Origin: Schistocephalus solidus
Taxonomy: Eukaryota > Platyhelminthes > Cestoda > Diphyllobothriidea > Diphyllobothriidae
Assembly (NCBI GenBank): GCA_017591395.1
Contig: WEDG01001519.1
Location: forward strand, 62,001-126,000
Direction: 5' to 3'
DNA length: 64,000 nucleotides
Positions 11,401 to 22,214 of this stretch are shown here, one piece after another. The stretch's first letter is position 1, and every line of letters begins with the position of its first letter. The notes beneath the pieces were generated by a model that saw only the letters and a list, made by a program, of their open reading frames with translations, ran no database searches and was not told where the DNA came from. The translations under genes were made by a program, and so were the position numbers.

Positions 11401-14400
11401 ACTTCTATCTGGAAGTGCTGAAGCGGTTGTGTGAGGCAGTGAATTGTGACGATTTGGGGGACTGCTCGCTTCATCGTGACAAAACGCTTGCCCATAAAGC
11501 GCTCGACATCAACTATACTTGGCGAAAACGGCATGCCAACGGTTTCCCGCCTGCCTCATGGAGTCAAAAGACTCGGATCGCTGCTTTTGCATCTGGTGTA
11601 AGGAAGCTTTAGCGCAATAGTGGAGAGCACTGTACATCAATCTTGAGGGGATTCCTGGCTTTGGCGACGCATAGCGGTCAGCTTTTCTAAATGACTGTGA
11701 TGGTTTTACCCAATATAACCGCGAGGGGTAAAGAGGTTACTTTTGCACGACAGCTAGTCGGATGGTTCCCTCATTCACCCATGATTTGTGCGTAATTAGC
11801 GTAGGTAGCATTGGAGAGGAAACTCACACAAGGATAGCTAGGCACTGAAACAGCGTCTTGAACTCCTCCAGCCTGACAGGACTCTTGAGGACAGTTGAGA
11901 GGGCAGGCTTCTGGAGGATGGGCGTGTCAGCAATAACAGCATCAGAGGATACGGCGGGAGAGATCACTGAGCCAAGTCGGCACAGCACGTAGGTTAGGGT
12001 GGCTGTGTAGGCCTCATCCGAGGCCGTCCACATTAAGGCGCCCAGGGTCTGCACGGCACGCTTCCGCAAGGGCGAATTTGAGTCCGATAGGGATAACAGA
12101 AGGCATTCGAGGATATCACTGTGTTGGGTCGTCAACGAAGCACCGAATCTACGGTATAAGATGAATAGACAAGTTAAATGGTAGTGATAAGACAAGACTG
12201 AATATGGCTCTAGGAAAAAGACAAGCTTTTTATCCGTAGTCTCCTTGTCCAATTTATGATCCAGGTGGAATGCCCTTTGTCAGTTCACACACTTGTGGTT
12301 CGCATAAATCCATGACTTTAGCAGCACAATCTCGGATGGGCAGTATATTTTTGCAATTTAATGCAAATTCAACAATATATCCAAATAGGAGAAGTTAAAT
12401 TCCTAAACAGCTGAAACTGTGCCAAAACTGACGAACGAGGTTGTAGAGGGCTTAACTATGTAGTTGTTTCTGATGTGTAAGGAATGAGTAAATAAAAATT
12501 TATGGCCTTATTAATTACCTTGTTGCATCACAGTTAAGTGCAAGCATTAAGATATTTAGGCTCCAGGCCTGATTTCAAGAAGCTAAGTGGCGTACCAAAC
12601 ATGGATAAGGAACAACAGGGTTTTAGGAAGGTGGACAATAGAGCTCTGCAGCATTAGAGGCTGCGACTGGCAGCCACATCCGATGCAACTTTGCAATTAG
12701 AGTAGTGGCCTACTTTTAGTCAGAGAGACGGCGTTGCTTAACTTGACTCAGGGGTTTTCGTGATGTACTTTACGCTCATAATACAAAGAAATTGTGGGGG
12801 TTACCCAAGGAGGCCGGGCCAAAGTATTCTGTGCTGGTGGTCTTTTATAGGATTTCAAACTCATGCCTAACACCAACGCCACTCAAAATTTCAGGAAAAC
12901 ATGCTAAAAGAGCAAAAAGGAATGGCAACAAAGAAGATAAAAGTATGGGAAAATCCGGACACAGAGAGGTCGGATAGGTTTTTCATAACCATGTACAGCG
13001 ATAGGAGAATAGGCACGTTGAACCCTGCTGATACTGACCTTAGCACGAATGAGTCAGTGGCGAAAATAATTGGGCTAGGAGAGAGAAATGGAAAGCGTAT
13101 TTGCCCCTGATTAGTTTCGCGGGCGCAGACGTATGTTTTATTGAAAAATTGGAAATAATAGAAATTTGTGCGTTTGTATAACCCGTAAAATTCGCGTCCC
13201 AAACGGCACCTGAAGTGGAAGTAAATGTCCTTGGAAGAGCTGCAGACTTTATTAGAATACATTTTTATGGAACCGAGTAAATGTGTTGAAGAAATCACGC
13301 CTTGTGAGATTTGAAGGGCAACCCATCAAGCTATCATCGCAAGTTGGCTGTTAAAACGCCAAGTAATTAAATGCACCAAAATAATGAAAGTTTTTATGAC
13401 GACTGTCAAGGTTATTTGTTTGCTGTTTAAATTTGAATCTGAATTAATTCGAAATAATTATACTGATTTTGGGTTTAAACTGATTGTCAACAAAATATGT
13501 AGATCATAGTAATGATGCTGGAGATGTTTTTCGGGTTTTCCAGAGTGTCCCTTTAGTTTCAAATAGTAAGGGTGCTCTGGAAATGACTTAAGTCTTGGGC
13601 ACAATGTATATGTACCTGAATTTTCGCTGCGGTACCAATGAGAAGAAATATATTTTTTAAATACCAGAAAGGGGTCTCCCAATACAAACAGTTGATGTTG
13701 ATTTTTTGCTCACCTTGTTAGGATTGCAGATAGGATTTCACAGGCCTCCATGCGGACTGTCATATCCGGATGCCGACCGATCATAAGAACCATCGGTTTA
13801 ACAGACTCCTGGGCAACTAACTCAACTACAGATGGATTTGGTTGGAGGGCGTTAATAACGGACTTGAGACCTAGGTAAGCAAGAGAAAAAAATGACATAG
13901 AAGCTTTCCTATTAACTCTAGGTTTCTGTCAATTGTGATATAGTCTGCTACGTTCTAGGACTAACCGGCTCGGGTGGCAAATTTTTGCGCGGCAAGAAAT
14001 CGTTGAAAGAATATGCAGTTAAAAATGCCACGGAGAGGGCCCAGAAAACGCGGACTCGAGGACATAACACTAAGTTTAAATAAACCTACTCGCACACAAA
14101 AAGATTAATCAGACAAAATTATTAGGACGGTAGGACAAAAAGCGGGGAGGAAAGTGCAAGGCCTTGATAATCTATAGTGGCGACATGCCACTAGGTATGG
14201 CTTTAACATTAAAACTGGCCAAAAAAAATTTCTGAACTATATCACGTATCTCATCGTGAAAGTATGGAATGCTCGTAGTTTCAGACGATAATTGTTCTAT
14301 CATAAAATGCGACATACCAATGCCACATATGCTCCGTGCTTGACCAGTTTCACCGTTAGCCATCGAAGATACAAGATCAGCAATAATACGGGAGATTTCC

Positions 14401-14756
14401 TGACTCGATACGGCTTTTGCGATATGGGAAAGACTATACGAAAGTGATACAGAGGCCAAAACCTACGCAGTTACGGAAAGACTCTGAACCTCCCCACTCT
14501 TATCTCGTAATAAGTTCAGGACTGCTTTTACAATCTTAAGAACATGTAAGAAGCTAAGGAAAGAAGTTACAGATTGCTCATTTTCCGGATCAAGTAAAAG
14601 ACTTCCATTTTGCAATTCATTTATCATGTCGTTAAGTGCCATGAACCGGATATCGGCATCATTTGCAACCATCTAAAATTTAAAGATGGGGAGATATTCT
14701 GTAAATACCTTTTCGAGGAGGCTGGAAACATTTTTTGTAGAGGTAAGACCCGACAT
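2269..14756 (-). CDS. CAND1: CAND1 (cullin-associated NEDD8-dissociated protein 1), 5' part of gene, nine exons, 3' end outside window
   Basis: CAND1 is a HEAT-repeat protein that wraps unneddylated cullin-RBX1 and exchanges substrate receptors on cullin-RING ubiquitin ligases, in cytoplasm and nucleus. Exons (minus): 14709-14756, 14571-14672, 14467-14534, 14318-14433, 13714-13870, 11828-12148, 9593(or 9620)-9836, 5747-5811 and 2269-2495. They join in phase into about 440-449 residues that follow the animal CAND1 N-terminus: start [16 protein letters not shown], then [70 protein letters not shown], an acidic loop and [15 protein letters not shown]. The start codon is the first ATG after an in-frame TGA and has A at -3. 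The family is about 1,230 residues long, so only the N-terminal third is here. Three introns are 33-36 bp. The transition between exons 7 and 8 is the one uncertain splice. Confidence 0.9.
2496..5746. other. CAND1 intron 8
   Basis: Only a purine-rich tract near 2850-2915 (repeated GGGA) stands out. The small open frames have no recognisable similarity and I regard them as chance. Confidence 0.6.
5747..5811 (-). CDS. CAND1: CAND1 exon 8 (65-bp exon)
   Basis: Found by looking for the family's YDPNYNYD segment. It encodes [20 protein letters not shown] plus G and two bases of a lysine codon. It lies between a TTCTTTTAG acceptor and a consensus GTAAGT donor, and its final AA joins the first G of exon 9. 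It sits alone between introns of about 3.3 and 3.8 kb. Confidence 0.85.
6240..7170 (-). mobile_element. Penelope-like element, truncated minus-strand copy (GIY-YIG end)
   Basis: Read on the minus strand, 7110-6960 gives [19 protein letters not shown], then [20 protein letters not shown]. That is the GIY-YIG endonuclease end typical of Penelope-like retroelements, broken by stops and frameshifts. The tail ([14 protein letters not shown] near 6740) and the terminal CCTATAAATACTGTG segment near 6350 match the plus-strand copy at 7460-8300. No reverse transcriptase domain remains. Confidence 0.72.
6280..6313 (-). ncRNA. Hammerhead-like motif, Penelope-like terminal repeat, minus copy
   Basis: A 34-nt block ending GAAACGTC, with box 1 degenerated to CAACGA. 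Six-base arms GAAAGC and GCTTTT can form stem II. It is the partner of 8234-8267. Published work reports hammerhead ribozymes in Penelope-like elements; activity here is inference. Confidence 0.4.
7170..7460. other. Spacer between the two inverted Penelope-like ends
   Basis: About 290 bp separating the two copies. It contains a TATA-like core at 7312 followed by GC-rich sequence. No coding similarity was recognised. Confidence 0.45.
7311..7325 (+). promoter_or_regulatory. TATA-box-like core of the Penelope-like element
   Basis: CTATATAAAAGGGCT is a textbook TATA core. It sits 5' of the truncated plus copy and would fit an internal promoter in the element's terminal repeat. Function is inferred from sequence only. 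Confidence 0.4.
7460..8300 (+). pseudogene. Penelope-like element, truncated plus-strand copy (C-terminal ORF 7478-8080)
   Basis: The 7478-8080 frame is open for 200 codons. Residues near [20 protein letters not shown] and [11 protein letters not shown]...[15 protein letters not shown] are the segment that follows the GIY-YIG motif in Penelope-like elements, where the family has EHxxxTGHxFDF and R..EAW...SINR. The GIY-YIG core itself is missing at the 5' side. The 3' part is Ser/Thr/Pro-rich and probably noncoding. The 3' terminus (8185-8290) is the inverted counterpart of 6270-6360. Confidence 0.72.
8234..8267 (+). ncRNA. Hammerhead-like motif, Penelope-like terminal repeat, plus copy
   Basis: CTGACGA (matching CUGANGA), then arms GAAATC and GATTTT around a six-base loop, then GAAAC and GTC. 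This is the order of conserved hammerhead boxes with a minimal helix III. Helix I complementarity by eye is weak. Confidence 0.42.
8308..8525. mobile_element. (AT)n plus rearranged SINE family B
   Basis: A short (AT)n tract at 8311-8326 is followed by the reverse-oriented SINE body (8333-8408). Next comes a forward tail of a subfamily (8420-8520, ending CAGATCGGTGAGCCC) that recurs in reverse at 34747-34830. Confidence 0.65.
8526..9592. other. CAND1 intron 7, remainder
   Basis: AT-rich sequence with no recognisable element or coding similarity. Confidence 0.55.
9593..9836 (-). CDS. CAND1: CAND1 exon 7 (3' boundary 9593 or 9620)
   Basis: Encodes [20 protein letters not shown], an acidic [19 protein letters not shown] segment and [14 protein letters not shown]. 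It matches the family around DDDELREYCIQAFESFVRRC. The acceptor is CTTCCAG. A GT donor in phase 0 gives an end at 9593 and adds nine residues (ARFWTALLA) not in the family. A GC donor (GAG|GCACGT) gives an end at 9620 and an exact-length match. Confidence 0.78.
9837..11827. other. CAND1 intron 6
   Basis: Intron between exons 6 and 7. Several open frames of about 65-90 codons exist on the plus strand (for example 10405-10680 and 10999-11196), but none shows a domain, motif or splice context that I can support. Confidence 0.55.
11828..12148 (-). CDS. CAND1: CAND1 exon 6
   Basis: Encodes [20 protein letters not shown], then the [12 protein letters not shown] block matching LAVRKRTIIALGHL, a longer than usual loop (residues [17 protein letters not shown] and on), and FQCLAILV. 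The acceptor is ACCGTAG and the donor is GTGAGTT. The joined arginine codon AG|A and valine codon GT|A keep frame on both sides. Confidence 0.9.
12149..13713. other. CAND1 intron 5
   Basis: AT-rich, with no recognisable element. The 135-codon minus frame at 12891-13298 is rich in Phe, Ser and Tyr and looks like chance. Confidence 0.55.
13714..13870 (-). CDS. CAND1: CAND1 exon 5
   Basis: Encodes [20 protein letters not shown] through [16 protein letters not shown]. It has a pyrimidine-rich TTACCTAG acceptor and a GTGAGC donor in phase 2. It matches the family segments GLKTVIGELPP and VSVQLEALDIMADMLSR. Confidence 0.9.
14318..14433 (-). CDS. CAND1: CAND1 exon 4
   Basis: Encodes [20 protein letters not shown] through SICGI and the first base of a glycine codon. 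It is flanked by a CGTATAG acceptor and a GTATGT donor. Reading on past the donor stays open for some 45 codons, but that extension has no CAND1 similarity. Confidence 0.85.
14434..14466 (-). other. 33-bp mini-intron 3 of CAND1
   Basis: GTAGGT...GTATAG between exons 3 and 4. It contains an in-frame TAG if retained. Removal gives a gap-free match of seventeen residues downstream. Confidence 0.85.
14467..14534 (-). CDS. CAND1: CAND1 exon 3
   Basis: Encodes [20 protein letters not shown] plus VTA. Joined to exon 2 it aligns without gaps to the family segment around KVVKMILKLLEDKNGEVQNL. It ends GC before a GTAGGT donor and continues with a T in exon 4 to complete an alanine codon. Confidence 0.87.
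14535..14570 (-). other. 36-bp mini-intron 2 of CAND1
   Basis: GTAACT...TTAAG between exons 2 and 3. It is a multiple of three without a stop codon, so only the family alignment reveals it. Retention would add twelve residues inside a HEAT helix. Confidence 0.82.
14571..14672 (-). CDS. CAND1: CAND1 exon 2
   Basis: Thirty-four codons, [20 protein letters not shown] onward to DPENEQS, the first HEAT repeat of CAND1. It starts directly after a TTTTAG acceptor and ends in phase 0 at a GTAACT donor. Reading straight through the next 36 bp stays open but inserts twelve residues absent from the family, which is the argument for the mini-intron. Confidence 0.88.
14673..14708 (-). other. 36-bp mini-intron 1 of CAND1
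   Basis: GTATTT...TTTTAG between exons 1 and 2 in phase 0. It is AT- and pyrimidine-rich. Removing it gives [14 protein letters not shown], colinear with the family. Confidence 0.85.
14709..14756 (-). CDS. CAND1: CAND1 exon 1 (start codon)
   Basis: Sixteen codons, [16 protein letters not shown], matching the family's N-terminal xxISNLLEKM segment. It ends AAAAG before a GTATTT donor in phase 0. An in-frame TGA lies 14 codons upstream with no other ATG between, so this ATG is the start. It is too short to be seen as an ORF. Confidence 0.85.
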
Positions 14757-15690
14757 CCTCGGAACAACAGCGGCTACCTTACCAACTTCACTTTTTCAAA
14801 TGTGTTACGGGTTATTTCACCGGTTTAATTATCAATTTTCTCGCATGTAGTTGTCATGTTCGGAAAATTCTTCTCCAATCGATCAATGGACCAAAATGTG
14901 AAGTTAAACAGAAATTTCAAACGCTTGGTTGTCTTTTTTTATTTCATCAGTGAAATCAGCACCTATAGAAAGCCCAAGATAGTCAGCCTATTGCTCAGTA
15001 ATAAGGCTGCTATAAAAATCCTGGAAGAGCAAAGTGCATTTCTGGACAAAGATAGGTACCTTATATTTTCAATATTTTGAAGCCTAAATTTTGCAGTGTT
15101 AACTTAAAAAAATCAAAGCCACATCCAAACAGTGGCACTGTATTTTCAGTTCAGCTTGGTTTATACGGGGAAATAGGCCTATGTCTTAGAGTATACTATA
15201 TTCAAAGTTGAAAGCCAAGAGTTGTACAATTAACTCTGAGGGTTGTAACAGTTTAATAAAAACTAAAAAATATAACATTTTTTCCTCGAATCTTAACATT
15301 TAACTTCAATATCTCATAGCTCCGGCTCATTTTATATCATTCATCCGTCAAGGTTCGTTAACGTTGGTGACATCACGACAGCTGCGAGAAGGACAATGCA
15401 TTGCATTTAGATTCTGACAGACATAGAGAACCTGCACACATCCAGCCGTGCTTGCTTAACGTGCTGGTGACCTCGGATATTGGTATTGGTAGCAACTTCA
15501 GAATAGCCCTCAAAAGTCTTGAATCGATCAAATCCCCTTACAATGTGGAATGCTTGTAAGTGATCCACTCACATTGGCTCATACTTTATAGGAAACACAT
15601 AACTGTTTTTTGTGGGTTGCATATGACAAGGAGCTTTGACCATGAACACTTCTTTGTGCCTCTCCTTTGAATTATATGGACTATTCTGAT
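14757..15690. other. Region upstream of CAND1
   Basis: Contains the presumed CAND1 5' UTR and promoter. No TATA box, CpG island or other gene is evident. The 14856-15080 plus frame has no similarity that I recognise. Confidence 0.5.
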
Positions 15691-15699
15691 AATTGACAT

Positions 15700-18320
15700 T
15701 TAAGGTGTCTGGAATTCAATAGCGTATTCCATCCAGGTCTCTCCGAATTTTCCGAAAATTTGGAAGAAAAACTTTATCAAAATCCATAAAAGCCTTCTGA
15801 TTATGTGCAACATGGACGTCGTGTTTTTTGTGAACAGTATAAAGGAATTAGTCGTCAGCATACAAAGGCTTTTTTGAGCTTTTACATTTTTCAATGCTAC
15901 GCTGTTTATGTAGTAGCTTTTGCTGTTGATGAATCGGGCTGGGTTGCGTCGGCAATAAATATTACAGTTAAGGCCGTTGAACCGCACGATCGAAATATTC
16001 GACTGCTCATCCAAAGTGTTTATATTGACTTCTATATATTTGGTTTGCAGGCAATGCCTCAAATAGATTATTAAGGTGAAGCAACCATTGGATGTTATCA
16101 GTCAATCGAAAGTTAAGAGCATTTGGAATGTTTAAGAGTCAAAGCACAACATACCTTCAAATAAGGCGTTGTGGTTCATTGCGAAACAGGGCGGCAGAAA
16201 AGTAAATCAAGAGAAATTTTACAAGGATGAGTTAATGTAGTCGAGTTTTGGAAGTCAATCGCTGAAGAAAAATATCCAGAGGCCCAATCAACTGTGTTTG
16301 CTTCCACCCTTGTAAGGATGAACATGCCGGCGAGATTTTTAAGGCATACTCGAAAAAATCGTCCGGTCTCAGGGGGTTACCATAGCCAAGGATAATAGAG
16401 AATGTTTAGGGCAGGCTACTCCCTCGAACAGTTCTGTTGCAACTGTTTAATGAGGCATCATTTTGTCCATCCACGGTGTCCAAACTGGCATTCCGTAATT
16501 GAAATAGGGTGTCACGAGTACTCCAAAGATATTTCCAAAGAGAGCAGGGTGCACCACTTTCAACGCACTTCTGATCCGTAGCAAAATACTTGTTGACTTC
16601 TGGACACCTTTCTTACAGTGTTCTGACGGCATCAAGTTAGCGGTTGCCCTCATACCCAGATCTTTGTGCGTTCACACCTCTTTTACGTTATGTTATAGAG
16701 CGAATCAGGCTTTTGCCCTTGAGCTCCCTATTTGCATTCAAAATGGCAATAAAATAAACGTTTTTAACAATAAATCTGACAAATGTGGAGTAATCAGTAT
16801 ATGTGCGCAAGGCGCAAGTTGCCAATACTAATACAACCTTCATTATATGCATAATATTTTCTCAGCAAATGAGTATCCACTTTGCATTTAAATCTGTCGA
16901 CAGTTTATGAAAGGACCACCTCCTCAGGGAGTCCGCACCATACTCCAACGACTCTCTACGAAAATGCGTTCAAACGGCCGTCAGGATAAATCAACTCCCT
17001 CTGCAGTTTAGAGGGATGACCCGCAGCTGTTCCATTGCAGCCAATTCCAAGAAAACAGCAAGTTCTAGGGCACACTGGCAGCCTCTGACAATCTGTTAGA
17101 TTTGAATGAGGTCACTGCGTAATTTTTGTTGAATTGAGAGGAAACAAATCATGTTCAATCCGTCTGGTTTCGGAAGGCAGATGTCTAAGATTTTTGACCC
17201 TCTTCGTAGCACTTGCATGCACTCGTTTCAGCTTTAGGACGGCATACTCTAAGTGAGATTTAACAAATTCCCTGTAGGTTTTCAGAAAAGTTCCTTATTA
17301 ATCTGCAAAAATCCTCATCTGAGCGTAAATAAAACCTCTGTACGATTTAAACTGCCTTTTTACAATGTGAAGATGGTAAGAGTAAGGAGTTTATTAGAAA
17401 ACTGAGGTCCTTTTGTTCCTCGACAATTGAACGTGACTACCCATCCAGAAGGTACTTGTAGGAATCATCCTCCTCACTGTTACTAATTGTGCGGAGTCTT
17501 AGGATCGCACACTTCCCAACGTTAAAACTTTCGATCTAACGAGCAAACCAGCCGCTAAGAAGGTTGAGACTCTCTTGAATTGTGTGCCTATTGGCATCAT
17601 ATCTGATTGCCCTCCACTAGTTAACATCGTTTGCGAACATGACGGCGCTGCAACCCAGGTCGTAGACACAGTCTTTGATTAGACTAAGAAGAGAAACGGT
17701 TCTATGACGGAGCCTTAAGGACACCACTTAGCACCGATATAGGTGTTGACTTCGAGGTATCGATGCACACAGTTTTCAATCTTCCCGTAATAATATCTGC
17801 GATCCACGTCATCAGAATTCCTTTAATTTCAATTTCAGATAATTTATAGATGAGAATTTTGTGTAGAACATTGTCAAAAGCCTTCTTGAAATCAGTGTTG
17901 ATGACGTTAACCCTACCACTTTTGTTCAATACGAGAGTCAACTGCTCTTTGGAGAGCAATAAACTGGGTAGACAGGAGTAATTGTGTCTGAAGCCATGCT
18001 GGAGCTCAGAAAGTAATCAGTTTTCCTCAAGGAGCTTCATGGTCGCTTCTTAATTATTTATTCCATTACTTCACAGCAAATGGAGGTAAGGCTGACAGGC
18101 TGATAACTGTTGACATAAGACCGTGCCGCACTCTTATATATGGGATATATATTGCTGCCTTCCATTCGGATGGCAGTTTCCTTATTCAAATGACAAATTG
18201 AATATATGCGCTGGTGTTTTGGAGAGTTCGCTCGCCAATTATTACAAGAACTTTGACGGTATATGATTTGCACCAGGTGAATTTGCTTCTTTGAGATTTT
18301 TGTTCGCATTCCATGAGATG
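15700..18320 (-). pseudogene. Decayed CR1/Jockey-type LINE, reverse transcriptase remnant
   Basis: Minus-strand fragments follow RT order from high to low coordinates. SYQPVSLTSICCEVME (about 18060-18110) is followed by NVINTDFKKAFDNVLHKIL (17750-17910), then KDCVYDLGCSAVMFANDVN (about 17625-17690, a mutated FADD box) and ILLRIRSALKVVHPALFG with YFNYGMPVW (16470-16600). The same motif spacing and wording occur in the LINE at 61-64 kb, so it is the same family but much older. Numerous stops and frameshifts. Confidence 0.7.
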
Positions 18321-18639
18321 TATTTAGAATAGCATATATTCGAGCACTGGACCGGCGTTTACTACGGCACTGTTAACATTGTCAAGCTGAAGCTCAGTTT
18401 CACTAGTGAATACCGAGGTAAAGAACCGACCGAAATGCCGGGCTTTTTTTCACCAATTTCAATGATTTCTACACCAACCCCATCCATAAATACACTACTA
18501 TTACTAAAATACTGGTGTTTTAGAGATAATATTCTACCCGCGCTGATGTTTAGGAACACGCACTTGAATACATTATACTTAAGCAGCCGCCTGGTCGACT
18601 GGACAGTCAGTTTTTTTGTTCTTCAATGTTAACCTTTTC

Positions 18640-19310
18640 CCGTCGTCAGCATATAATTTTATGTCATCCGCAAACATAACAGTTTCACAGTCTTAGGCAT
18701 TGAGGGTGTCGTTCACACACCAGGAAGTTTATCGGACTATTGCGATCTAGATTATCTAACAGCGACTCTGTGTTCTCTGATGGGCAAGAAACTTCTGATC
18801 CGTTTGAAAAATTCTTCCTCAAATTCCTTCTTTCCATATATTCTATAGATGAAACCTGTGTGGTATGCTATCAAAGCCTTTCCTGAATTCAAAAATATGA
18901 CAACTACTGGATAATTCTTTTTTGTGGTCTTCGTCCACTTCTCTTGCGAGTAAAGAGTACTAGTGAGGCACGAGCTTCTTGGGCGACAGTCATGCTGTTT
19001 TCTTTTTTTCTAGCTTTCCATTTAATGCCTCTTACTAATACGCTCCGTTATTTTACACGCAATGCAAATAACCCTGGTGGAGGATTGTGTTGGCTATCAA
19101 GGCCTGAACCTCCTATATAGGTCACGGTGATGAAATCCTACTTGCATTCTTCCGGGAATTTGACTTTTTCAAATGACTTTTGGAATATGAAAGACTGGTT
19201 CGTTTTATTCGTTAGCAATTTCTTGAAGTGCTAGTGTGGGAATTCTATCCAGCTCAGGTTATTTGGCAGGCTTCATTTGGATAAATTCTGACCTGACTAT
19301 GGCCGATGAA
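18640..19310 (-). pseudogene. Second decayed LINE reverse transcriptase remnant
   Basis: Minus-strand VVVIFLNSGKAFDSIPHRF (about 18850-18915) and DCETVMFADDIKLYADDGK (about 18640-18700) are RT palm motifs A and C. The frame is interrupted throughout. Confidence 0.65.
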
Positions 19311-20099
19311 TTTATACATCCTCTTTTATGAAGGATAAGAAGGAGGAATTAAGGAGAGGAGGGGAGACAATGGTTACCGAACGTGTAGAACAACAGCAAA
19401 TAATTAGGCTCTTGGATAAAGACGGACTGAAAAAAATAGGACTGAAGAGATGCCTTAACCTGGTCTTCTATCTCCAGTATTCCTTCTGCAGTCCCAAGAG
19501 CAAGTTTAAATTTCTGAGTTCTCTTTATACTCCGTATTTAGAATCTCTTTACGAATTTCCATAGTGATCTTTTCACAAGTAATCACGCACTAAATCGCTG
19601 TTGTTTTTCAGTCTTTCTTTATACAAAGCCTGAGATAAAATGCAATATCCTCAACTTTGCTAACACAATCCATGAACTAATAAATAATTTCGTAAACACT
19701 CTTGATTGGCATAGCCTTCTTTCCGTCAACGATCCAAACTTTATCCATGAGCTATTGCAGAGCCTTACAGAAAACATCCAGTTTTTTATCCTGCTTAAGA
19801 TTTTTAATTCCTATACAGCTCTTCTACTGTTCCACCTTTTCTCCAAAACAGACTTAAAAAATCACGTTAGCAACTTAACGATCCATCTTAAAGCTCTTTG
19901 TCAGTTTACTTAAGGATTGCACAAATATTTGAATAAGCATTGAAAATAAGGCTCGCGCGTGATAAGCGTAAGGAGTCTCGGGCACTAAGTGATACAAATT
20001 AATCCAAATCTGTTGCTCAAGTCTTCAATGTTCGGTCATCGGCTAAGCTTCTGAATGTAACTCCACCCTTACACGAATGTAACAAAAAATTTCTTACGC

Positions 20100-21560
20100 A
20101 GGATTTGGGCAAAGCAGAAATGTTAAATTCATTTATTGCCAACCGCTTTACCACTAAAACTAGCCCAACTCCCATAATTCCTCTGATTTCAAATTCAAAT
20201 TCACATCTTACAACCATTAACTTCTCACCTTCAAGTATTCAAAAAGAAATATCTTACCTAAAATATTCATATTCCAAACATTCACATTCCGAACTCACTT
20301 ATTAAAGAATTGAGACTTTTTCCACCTTTGCAAAGCAAATTAGCCTCAGTATTTCTAAAAATCGGTTTCTTTCCCGATTATTGGAAAAATTCTATTATAA
20401 TTGCAGTTTTTAAATCTTATTCCCTCTCTGACCTTCACAACTATCACGGTGTTCATAAAACACTTTCTCTTGCGAAACTCTTCGAAAAACTAATTGCAAA
20501 ATAAATCACGGATTTTTGCATAAGCAATCAAATTATCAACTTTTCCCAACACGGCTTTTTACCGGACCACTCTTGTGAAACCTGTCACATGTCTTTTCTA
20601 AATCAACTAACCTCTCTTCGTAATGATCATCTATCTGTTGTAGTTATAATCTAAGTAAGGCCTTTCGATAAATTGCTTCATAGAGGCCTTCTAGCTAAAC
20701 TAGAAGCTATTGGATTTCGTAGTCCCCTTACAGACTTTATTAGATCATACCAAAATGATCGAAAACAAAAAAGATTTAGTGAGGTCCTCATACTAAAGTG
20801 CAACCCCGATTGTTAGTGGTGTCATTCAAGGTACCGTATTAGGTCCTTTGTTTTTTCTTACTGTACATAAATGATATAACATCGATAGTTAAACATTCTC
20901 AATCGTTTATTTATGCTGATGACCTCATATGCGTGTATTCCGTCTCTTACTCTACGATCGAACGATGCGTTGAAAAAAATTCATTAAGACTTAGACGCTC
21001 TTTCGGCCTGGAGCTCCACATGGCGAATGGAGTTTTCACCTTATAAGTGTCACTTCATGAGTTTTGGGCCTGTAAGGCTGCCGCAACCTCTTAAATTAAG
21101 ACTTTATCGTATGTTTGTACTTCCCATTCTAGAATTTTCCTGTCCTTTTTTGGCTTAACGAACGAATCTAGCCGTTCAAAAATTGAAAATCTCGAGAAAA
21201 ATTTCAAAAATATCGCCTGTTTCCGACTCTTTCAACTACTTACTTCGCAACACGATTCCATCTAACGAAGCAACAATTTATTTGGGTCAGGAGACTGGAA
21301 GCAGGTTTATTTCTCCTTTTTCGACTGAATAATAGTTAAACTCTCCCCAAGCTTTCTGTCATTACCCCCGTTAGTCTTCCTCATGACCTAAGAAATTCTT
21401 CCCTAATTATACCCCCCTGAATCCTCCCCGTGTAAGCGCTCTCTATTCTTTGCTTCTGGGCATAGTTTTCTATGGAATAACTTGCCAATTGAAATAAGGT
21501 CGTTAACTAGTCTATCTGCATTCAAGCGAAGACTGCACATTTATCTTAAAACTGATTCTA
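20100..21560 (+). pseudogene. Decayed LINE, plus strand, RT to C-terminus
   Basis: Carries FFPDYWKNSIIIAVFKSYSL and HNYHGVHKTLSLAKLFEKLI (20355-20504), a FDKLLHRGLLAKLEAIGF palm A remnant (about 20660-20718), a LFMLMTSY region, and the C-terminal LPIEIRSLTSLSAFKRRLHI (about 21481-21540). Multiple stops. Its middle is duplicated at 22215-22880. Confidence 0.7.
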
Positions 21561-22214
21561 TTAATCTTTTATTTTCCTCATCTTTTCCCAGTAGCTTTCC
21601 TCATGACTCGGAGAAAGACCCATCGGGAATTTAAGTGACCCTCTTGAAACTATATTTTCGCTACCTCGAGTTGCATATGTACCATGATGTCACCTTATAT
21701 CACCAGTCATCCAAACGATGAAGTCATTTGGACGAACAGATTTGGTTGTCCACAGTCTAAAATGCTGCCATTTCTTTGGATACTTACCATCATCAGAATT
21801 CAATTCTGGATCCTTAGATGCTGAGGACATAAGTTCATTGACGCATTTTCATGAGATTTTGTTTCATACGCCTAATTGATCAAGAATGCATCATATCTAC
21901 GTTTCATTATCTCATTCTGAAATGCTTCTGCAGTATTACCATACTCTGCCACCTTACCTTAACTTCCTAAGCAGCTTTTCTCCCACCTTCTATTCGAAAA
22001 TGAAGGCCTATTGAACTCTGCCTCCTTTTTGAGGGTAGAAGTTTTTTTCACTGCCTATTTTTTCTAGTTCACAATTAATTTCAAAATATCACTAACTGTC
22101 GAAATAGCAAGATAAGTTTCGTCTACATTATTAAGTATTTGTACATTTTATCTGCACACATTGTCATAATTTTATTTCGTTAGTCATGTTTGCTTAGAAA
22201 GTGCCTTGCCGGTG
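21561..22214. other. Spacer between two LINE copies
   Basis: AT-rich, with no recognisable coding or repeat structure. Confidence 0.5.

Noticed and set aside
14172..14317. Continuation of CAND1 exon 4 as an open frame to 14172
   Set aside because: The open extension past the GTATGT donor has no CAND1 similarity, whereas splicing to exon 5 gives an exact match.
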